This document shows, in pieces, positions 56,315 through 64,000 of a DNA stretch of 64,000 bases (its first letter is position 1; every line of letters begins with the position of its first letter). Under the pieces are notes generated by a model that ran no database searches, was not told the origin of the DNA, and was given only the letters and a program-made list of their open reading frames with translations. The stretch spans positions 2,046,001 to 2,110,000 of the forward strand of contig JAESUZ010003505.1 of the NCBI GenBank assembly GCA_017311185.1, in the 5' to 3' direction. Source of the stretch: Proteles cristata cristata (Eukaryota > Chordata > Mammalia > Carnivora > Hyaenidae). The position numbers were made by a program, and so were the translations under genes.

Positions 56315-58125
56315 TTAATGAGTTTCCTCTTCTTTTGCTTTACTTGCTACCTACAGTTCATGCCTACTATATCTTCATTGTATACTGCAGCTTTAATAGA
56401 TTCTTTTTATCCAAGTTAATGCTTTTTTTTAAAATATCAGATTTCTACCTTATCTGATACTGACATTATATTCCCCTGCTTTCTTCTTAATTGAAGTTTC
56501 CTGGTTTATCTGTGCCTCTAGCTTTAAGTTTAACAGTAGTAGAGACTTGTAGTTGCTGCTTGTTCTCATGAGCAGAAGGGTTTGCAAGTGAGAACTCGTT
56601 TCTCCTAGATGTACCCCTGTCTGCACACCTCAGCTCTTCACAGGGGGTGATGTGAGCCACGCTTCATCCGGATTTCTTCTGTGTAAATCCTCTAATTCTG
56701 TTTCTCAGGATGGACGATGCAAATTCATCAGCAGAATCTTCCTTCTAACTGGTCCCAGCTACAATGGAACTAGTCGAAATTCCTACAGTGTTGGTAATGT
56801 GGCAGGCTTTTGTGGCACTAGGTTGTCTCCTGGGGCTCTGTCCTGTGGCCGTTTCAATTGTTATTAAGAGAGAGGAAGGGGGCCCTTTTTATCTGCCTGT
56901 GCTTACCATCTTATTGTATTGGCAGATTCTGTTCTTTTAAAAATACATCCATGATTTTCAGCTTAAGTAAATTCAAAGTCCGGGACAAAGGGATGGAGAA
57001 AGGTATGTCTACTATTTATATATTTTACTTATTTAAAACTTCGTTGCACTAGTTTTATGAAAGCTTAAATAGTCACTAAAATTACTAGGCAGAAGCTTAA
57101 GACAACAAATCACATTTATGATGGAGGCTATGTTTTTATATGTTTAACATCAGGCTGAAATTCCAAAGTAGCAGAGGAAATTCAGAAAGTATTTTGCAGT
57201 TCTTACAAGATTGATACTTCAGTGGCTTATATCATTAGAAACCCTAACATCTCTTCTTACATACATATGCATACTTCTTTATTCTGTTCATAAATTTAAC
57301 TTATGTAAATGGCAACGAGTAGCAAGCCCACACTCGGGGATTTTATCTTCACTGACTAATTCATCAGACGTTTTCCCTTTCTGTAGTCACAGATGGTTTT
57401 AATATCTGCCTCTATTGAACAATCACTCAGATATGTCCATCTCCATCTTTATGGGATAAATAATAATTCAGTATCTCTCAAGTGGCTATGATAATTGGAT
57501 TCCAAAAGAGAATTCGAGCTTTGTAGGTACTGTCCTATTCAAAATCTGTGCCCTGCCTTCCTGTCTGTCTCATACATTTGAACATATTGCAGTATATTCA
57601 GTCGAATACATGCAATGGTCCTCTTCTGTGTAAATTACTTAGACTGGATTTTGTGAGGAAGCCCTAAGTGGACCCTCTTTGCTTTCTAAAAATGGCATTT
57701 ACCATTCCCAAATAAGCCCTTGGTGGGATTACCTGACTTCTTCAAAAATGACCTACACTTGCTGAAGTGAAGTCCCCTCTACTTGCTGAAACTCATCAGA
57801 GATTTTTAGTGGGGGTTGAAAATGAATCCATTCATATGAAGCCACTTTCATCTTTACCAAACCTTTATGTTTTTCCCCTATTTTCAGATTTAGAAAACAG
57901 GTTTCTTTTTTCAGTCCCCATAAGTAAAAACAGATGGTGTGGCCATGGGTCATGTGTATGGTGTTAAGTTGAATTGTTTGGGCTTGGTGAGGAGGGAAAA
58001 AACTGGTAAGGAAGTAAAGTTTTTAAGACTGGCTCGGATTTCTTTGATGCTAGAAAAATGTACTTAATGTGATTTTTTTTTTTAAGATTTAGAAAATGTT
58101 AATTTTTACGGCAGAGAGTGACGTT
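56315..58125. other. Stretch without recognisable gene
   Basis: A 71-codon plus frame (56652-56867, Ser/Gly/Cys-rich) and other short frames are not recognisable. No repeat family seen. Confidence 0.5.
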
Positions 58126-58138
58126 AAAAGCATAAAAT

Positions 58139-58358
58139 CTGAGGGGCACCTGGGTGGCTCAGTCGGTCAGGCATCTGGCTTCAGCTCAGGTCACAATCTC
58201 ACAGCTTATGAGTTCGAGCCCCACATAGAGCTCTGTGCTGACTGCTTAGAGCCTGGAGCCTGCTTTGGATTCTGTGTCTCCTTCTCTCTCTGCCCTTTCC
58301 CCACTTGTACTCTGTTTCTTTCTCTCAAAAATAAATAGACATTAAACAAATACATTTG
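58139..58358 (+). mobile_element. CAN-SINE, exact target duplication
   Basis: Head GGGGCACCTGGGTGGCTCAG at 58143, complete body, tail AAAAATAAATAGACATTAAA. AAAAGCATAAAAT is duplicated exactly (58126-58138 and 58359-58371). Confidence 0.97.
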
Positions 58359-58569
58359 AAAAGCATAAAATTTCAGCAGCCCATTGTATTTTATCACATT
58401 TCATAAACGACAGTCGCACATGCTTAAGTTTTTCTTGTGCCAAATTAATTCTCCAAATTCACTACTTTCTTTAAGTCACCCTGTCTCACCTGCAGAAGTG
58501 AGCCTTTGGGTCTGAGAGTGAAGCTGAAGAACACTTCCAAGGATGGAGTGTGTCATCTTGAAAATCAGA

Positions 58570-58773
58570 TTTTTTTTTAATGTTCTGAGGGAAAGAGACA
58601 CAGAGAGAGCATAGCTAGGTAGGGGCAGAGAGAGAGGGAGACACAGAATCTAATGCAGGCCCCAGGCCCTGAGCGGTCAGCACAGAGCCCGACTGCCTGA
58701 TTGGGGGCTTGAACCCACAAACTGAGATCATGACCTGAGCCGAAATCAACCTCCTAAGCCACCCAGGCACCCC
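58570..58773 (-). mobile_element. CAN-SINE with small body insertion
   Basis: Reverse copy ending AGCCACCCAGGCACCCC. An extra TGCCTGATT lies within the usual CCCGAC...GGGGCTTGAACCC region, and the tail-side TTTATTTATTT is lost. Confidence 0.93.
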
Positions 58774-60926
58774 ACTAATGTCTATTCTTAAAGTTTAAGC
58801 TGTATCTGAAAGACACAATATCTAAAACCCCATTTCTTTAAATATCACATGTAGTAGTTTATGTGTTTAATTAACGTGAGAATTAGTGGAAAAGATATTA
58901 ATAAACCATGTATATGTTACTTTTTTGTTTCTGATTATGAGATACAGTAAATGTCAGTTTAGCAAAACCTTTGACATGATAGTTGGAGCACTCCTTTTTC
59001 CTCATCACTCTTAAAGCCTTTTTTAATTTGATATATACTGAAACTTGGAAAGTGAACGTAGGGTTGAAATTATGTTGCCGAAATTTACGTCAAGAAAGAG
59101 CAAAATTGTCCTTGATGCCTGTGTCTTTGGCCTTTCAGCCACTCATTGCACATTTCTTTTCCTAAGTCGTCTTTGGTGTCTGCATTTGTTTAGAAACTTG
59201 TTTCTAACATTTCTTCCAAAGACTGATTGTAATTAGTTGCTGTAGAGATGTATTATCCTGATTTCTTAATTCTGGCAAACTTCTTAGAAAACTTGCATCT
59301 GAAAAATACTGTTTCTTTGAAAGCAGTCTTACTCCATTTCTGAATGTGAATTGGAACTCACCTGGAGTGAATCTGTGTCGAACTGTTTGGAAGGTTCCCT
59401 GCCCCAGGGTACACATGCTGTCCGTGACAGAATGGGCATGAGACAGAAATAATTCTGTGAGTGGTTTTTACTTCTACATGCTGAGTCTAAGGATTGTGGC
59501 ATCATTAATATTCTTTTAAAAAGATTGTATTAGCATCCTTGTCTGCCGTATTTATTGCTAGAATTGCTCAAAGCAATGCTTTTAAAATGCCCTTTTTCAT
59601 CCAGAATTTTCCATTTGATGAAAATCTCTAGGCACATGACACTGACTTGAATCTTTGAGGTAACTGGAGAGGTTTAAAGATTATGTCTCCTTGTGTGTAG
59701 AAAAAGCCTAGTGAGCTCCTGATGGCTTTTTGTGTTTAGGCCCGGAAGAAAGCGTGAAGATGCTTTTCTTCCACATTTGGACATCATTAGGCTTCAGCAT
59801 TTACTGAGATCTCTAGAAAGAAGGGCCTGGTAGCTGTGGTTTGCAGGCCCTGTTTACCTCGGGTAAAAACAAATACACAAAAATCATCAAGCACAGTTTA
59901 TTTCCCATGATCATAGAGCTGCCGCGAGTGAATGTGAAGAGACGGGCTGCACATGGGGCCTTTGCCTCCTCCTTGTCAGCTTCCTCCAGGAGCTTTCCTG
60001 TCCAGGTCTATAGGGTTTTCTTTCTTTTGGGTTATTTCTCTAATACATTCTCCAGTTTTCCCCTAAGACAAGCCGTGTGAATAAACTCCATACATTTCCA
60101 AGACAACACGCTTTTTTCGGTACAGTGAACCTGCTTGGCAGATGTTACAGCTGAGGTCTAGAATATCACAGTTCACCTAATACTTTATTTTTCGATAGCT
60201 GTTTTAATAATCATAAGTTTTATTTGTGTCGTAAAAATATTATTTCTGACAATGGAAAAGAAATATTGAAAAAGAGAGCAAAATAATGAATAGAATTATA
60301 TGTATACTCTGGAAAGTACTTGCAGAAGACTCATTTGGTAAAAACAAAAGTTTAAAATTATATATACTTTGATGTCATATCAGTTGTAAATTTTATACAT
60401 GAGATCGGTGTTTCCTGAAATCTACTTTGTAAGGTGTTGTTCATGCACAGATTTGAATATTAGTTTAGCTTACTTGGTTTGGTGGAATTTAAATACTTCA
60501 CACTTTCATGTGTTTAGAAATTCGCATTTTAGAGAGCATGGAAAATAAGTTTTCTAAGGTCACTTTTGAGGTTTAGAAATAGCCAGCCCGGTAAAATTAA
60601 AGAACAAGCCAAGTATTCCCTAATATCTTGTAGAAAAAATTTACTAATGTTTCCATTTTTTGACCTGCTGACTATATTTAAATGGTTGATGTACAGGATT
60701 GTGACTTTATTCAGGCTGCTCATGTAATTCTTATAATTTTTTTAGCGACTAAAATTTGACTTTCACATTCAGAGTCTTCTTTTGTTTAATAACTAATCTC
60801 CTGTAGAGAAATATGACATGTGGTGTAAAATTTTACTGTTCTGTTTTTCAATATCTTTTTATAGCCCCCGTCATGTATGTTCCTAATTGACAGTCTTTGA
60901 TCTTCATACAGTGACTTGACTCTTCG
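58774..60926. other. Stretch without recognisable gene
   Basis: Frames of 60-79 codons (for example 59841-60080) carry no recognisable domain. No repeat family seen. Confidence 0.5.
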
Positions 60927-60940
60927 CCACTAGAGGGCAG
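60927..60940 (+). promoter_or_regulatory. CTCF-type site, perfect core
   Basis: CCACTAGAGGGCAG matches the CTCF core CCASYAGRKGGCRS at every position, preceded by CG and followed by TA. The motif is directional, so it would orient a loop anchor along the plus strand. It does not lie in a recognised repeat. Occupancy cannot be seen from sequence. Confidence 0.75.
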
Positions 60941-62908
60941 TACAAAAATTGATGTTAATAAACATCATCGTAGAATTTAAAATGTTTTTCCTACTATTGT
61001 TCAAGACTTTCAACCCTGAAAATTTCATCGAGATGTCTCACCAGAAAGGAAATTCACAAACCTGAGTAAAGTTTACGTATGTATCTTCATAGATCGTAAT
61101 TTAAAATCTTCCCTTCTTTGTTAGTGGTATTGAATTAGTTAGGATTCTTGACACAATGTTATTTAATCACGTAGAATTTCTAGAAATTCGTGAGTTAAAA
61201 TATTGTTTTATTAATGTTTGGGCTTGTAGGAATGGAAACCCTTAGTGGTTGATGGTTATTGACTAAATCCCTTGGATGGGATAGATTCTAATATGCTGCC
61301 TTTTATTTAGTAGAATATTTTACTTGAAGGAATATTCGTCTTATAAAATATTTTCCAAATGTATTGGAAATTGGAGTTAGAAAGTAAAAGGTTCAGCTCT
61401 TGTATTATTCAATACTTGATACTTCCCCATAGTTTTCAGTAACATAATACAATAAGTGTTCACTTTAGTTTCTTGTTTGACATGAAAATGTACACTGTTT
61501 GCTTGAAAATGTTAAACTCTATAATTTTGACTGTTGCTGCTTTTCAAATTCAGAAGTGGATAGAATTACTGAATGCTAGAAATGTTAAGATTCAGTGATA
61601 CAACACACATTGATTATTAGTCCTGTGATGCAATACCAAAGACCACGTTTAGGGATTTTGCATTGTTTAATTTCGCTTCTTATTTATTTTATTTTTACGT
61701 TTTAAATTCATTAGTTTGAAAGTTATAAATATATTTATCATAGTCAGCCCACTATCCCCAGAACACTTTTGCCTAAACTCAGGCTTATGAATACTTAATT
61801 ACTAAATTTGAAAGTGTTAGTGTCTTGTTAAAAAAAAAAAAAACAAAGCTTATGGTATCGAATGTGCAATTTTGAAGAAATGAGAAATGCCATTTGTTTT
61901 TATTAAGCTGGGATTTGGATGTTTGAAGAAAGCATTGAGGGAGGCATTTCTTTAGAAATTGAGGCAATAATCCTCATTTGCTGTGTTGAAAATATTTTTA
62001 CCGTACTCTCATTCTTTATAAACACAGGAGTCCATGCTTGAAAGGAATAGGTTTATTTTATGTGTCTACTGATAAATTGCTTTTTGTCATTTTCCATTCT
62101 CTGGAGAATTCTACCTAACTACAAAATTAGAAGTAAACATTTTTGATATCTAAATGGGGTATCGTTTTCTTCTGATGGAAATATCAATATATTGATTTAG
62201 AATTTCCAGTACATAAGAAGCTGTCATATGCCGTTGATATTAATTCTTTGAAGATATATAAGTGGATAGAATTATAAGAAAGCTTTTCCCCTGACTGTGT
62301 CTGCCCATTTAGAAACTAAATATAAAGAGAGAGGATAAAAGCAAGGTATAGTGATGTTTTTAATGAAATCTACTTTGCATTCTTTTTCTGATATGATTGA
62401 TAGCACCAGAAAGTATTTCAGTATATTTTCAAAAATACTATCAGTTATTCTGTTGTGAGAATACTCCCAGTATGACTGCAGAATTTTTAAGCTGGTTTTA
62501 AACCATCATATTTTTATTCTAAGCTGTGTAGAAGATTCACTCATTTTCGTTATGCTAAGCTTCTTTGTGAAATTGGTACTAGAAGTAAAACAAAAACCAA
62601 CGATAATTTAACACATAAAATTTTAGGTGGAATGCAGAATTTTATACTAATGTGACAGCACATCACAGATTTTACTCTCTCAGTGTCTCAGAGTAAAGCC
62701 GTTTGCAACGGAAAGCAGAAGAAGCTGTTGTTATAGTCAATTGTTTGCCAAAATTTCCTGGAAATACAAAAAGGGCTGTGACCTAATGGTATTATTCAAA
62801 ATGACCATTTCCTTTCTGCCATAGTGGGAAAAAATCATTTATATGTATATAAATACATACATGCATATGTGTATTTTTTTAAATTTAAAAAGCTGCATTA
62901 GTAAAGAT
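60941..62908. other. AT-rich stretch without recognisable gene
   Basis: AT-rich with a poly-A run near 61830-61842. No ORF beyond about 60 codons, no repeat recognised. Confidence 0.6.
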
Positions 62909-62923
62909 GAAAATTTAAACTTT

Positions 62924-63095
62924 AGGGGCACCTGGATGGCTCAGTCGGTTAAGCGTCTGACTTCGGCTCAGGTCATGATTTCACAGTTTGTGGGTTCGAG
63001 CCCCGCATTGGGCTCTGTGCTGACACCTAGCTCAGAGCCTGGAGCCTGCTTCAGATTCTGTGTCTCCCTCTCTCTCTGACCCTCCCCTGCTCATG

Positions 63096-63130
<35 letters not shown>

Positions 63131-63215
63131 TCTCTCTCCTTCTCTCTCTCTTTCTCTCTTTCTCTCTCTCTCTCAGAAATAAATAAAAACATAAAAACTT
63201 TTTTTAAAAAAGAAA
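62924..63215 (+). mobile_element. CAN-SINE with long CT expansion
   Basis: Head GGGGCACCTGGATGGCTCAG, intact B-box GTGGGTTCGAGCCCCGC, GACACCTAGCTCAGAGCCTG, then a TC repeat of roughly 75 bases (63101-63175) and CAGAAATAAATAAAAACATA. Near-perfect target duplication GAAAATTTAAACTTT / GAAAATTTAAAACTTT. Confidence 0.97.
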
Positions 63216-63231
63216 GAAAATTTAAAACTTT

Positions 63232-63843
63232 GGTTCTAATTTTATTTAGGAATGTGTATCTTTGAAAACACATTTGTAAACTACAATGAACATTTGTGTC
63301 ATTTTTTCTTGTACACTTTTGAAAAATCCTTTCTTTCTCTTTTTCCTTTACTTTTTTTTTTTTTGAAAAATCAAACCCTTAAGTATTTAGCAGGATTTTA
63401 TTAGGCTTCTTATTTTAAGTAACTTTGGTTTTGTGCAGTGGATTTCTAGATGCCAAATGAATTACTGCACAATGACTCAAGTATGGTTTTAGTGTGTCAC
63501 GTGTCGGCTGACATCTTTTTAGGCAGTTATTTCAAGAGGGCAGACTTGGGTATTCAAGGACTGGTTTTGAGGACTGGTTTTGAGGTACATACTGTCATGT
63601 TACTGATTTTGAAGGCAAGAAATTTCTTTCTCTTCAATATTAGTCTTTGAAGAGTATTTTTGTTTTAATATAATCACCATTAAGAATTTTCTATGTCTTG
63701 GGGCTTTGAGTTGAGAAATTTCAGTCAAAGTGAATAATTGAGTATTTATAAACAAACTCTGAAAAATAATTCAGAGAAAAGCTAAGATTTTCTAAACCCA
63801 GATTTAAATATAGTTTAAAAGAGACTAAAAAAATAGCCTCACT
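63232..63843. other. Stretch without recognisable gene
   Basis: It holds a 13-bp tandem duplication GGACTGGTTTTGA (63558-63583) and a poly-T run near 63352-63364. A 66-codon frame covers the duplication and is not recognisable. Confidence 0.6.
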
Positions 63844-64000
63844 GGGGCACTGGGTGGCTCCGTCGGTTAAGTGCCAACTTCGGCTCAGGTCATGATCTCA
63901 CGGTTCGTGGGTTCAAACCACACGTCGGGCTCTATGCTGACAGTTCAGAGCCTGGAGCCTGTTTCAGATTCTGTGTCTCCCTCTCTCTCTCTGCCCATCC
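63844..64000 (+). mobile_element. CAN-SINE, cut by the window end
   Basis: Head GGGGCACTGGGTGGCTCCGT, GGTTCGTGGGTTCAAACC, CT-rich block start. The tail lies beyond the window. Confidence 0.95.

Noticed and set aside
56652..56867. 71-codon Ser/Gly/Cys-rich frame as a keratin-associated-like pseudogene
   Set aside because: Composition alone; no repeat motif, conserved spacing or flanking evidence for that family.

Overview
The window reads as nuclear DNA of a feliform carnivore, most likely a cat (felid). The main evidence is 28 copies of a tRNA-derived CAN-SINE of the felid type. Its head begins GGGGCRCCTGGGTGGCTCAG, a tRNA-like region carries TCATGATCTC and GGTTCGAGCCC, a CT-rich block follows, and the tail is AAATAAATAAA. 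The rest is AT-rich, CpG-poor, intron-like or intergenic sequence with old mammalian repeats (MIR, L2, one MLT1 LTR). I recognise no complete protein-coding gene, no tRNA, rRNA or snRNA gene, no CRISPR array and no prokaryotic operon. Most open frames in the window are chance frames or frames through repeats.

Layout: positions 1-22070 are SINE-rich (15 CAN-SINEs) with MIR fragments, a CpG-retaining pocket at 3781-4200, and two copies of an old interspersed repeat between 16560 and 18520. Positions 22071-38656 form a 16.6 kb stretch with no CAN-SINE. It contains a third fragment of that old repeat, a composite GT/GA microsatellite, and the main regulatory landmark: a two-lobed CpG island at about 30165-32290. 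The lobes are separated by a five-unit minisatellite (30811-31514) whose units alternate with GT/GC tracts. The right lobe holds GC boxes, a forkhead-like site, an ATG with a 42-codon open frame and a good splice donor (31802 or 31806), so it probably contains the first exon of a plus-strand gene. Positions 38657-64000 are again SINE-rich (13 copies), with L2, MIR and MLT1 fragments, a 243-bp local duplication (42531-42773 and 43854-44095) and a perfect CTCF core (60927-60940).

The simplest model is that the CpG island is the promoter and first exon of a plus-strand gene whose first intron covers much or all of the right half. A 69-codon basic ORF at 37645-37854, preceded by a plausible splice acceptor, is phase-compatible with the candidate first exon. 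It is the only non-repeat frame that looks protein-like to me. I cannot name the gene. Nothing here amounts to a demonstrated new biological system. The items most worth checking are the promoter minisatellite, the candidate small-protein exon pair, the CpG-retaining pocket, the local duplication and the SINE-free zone.
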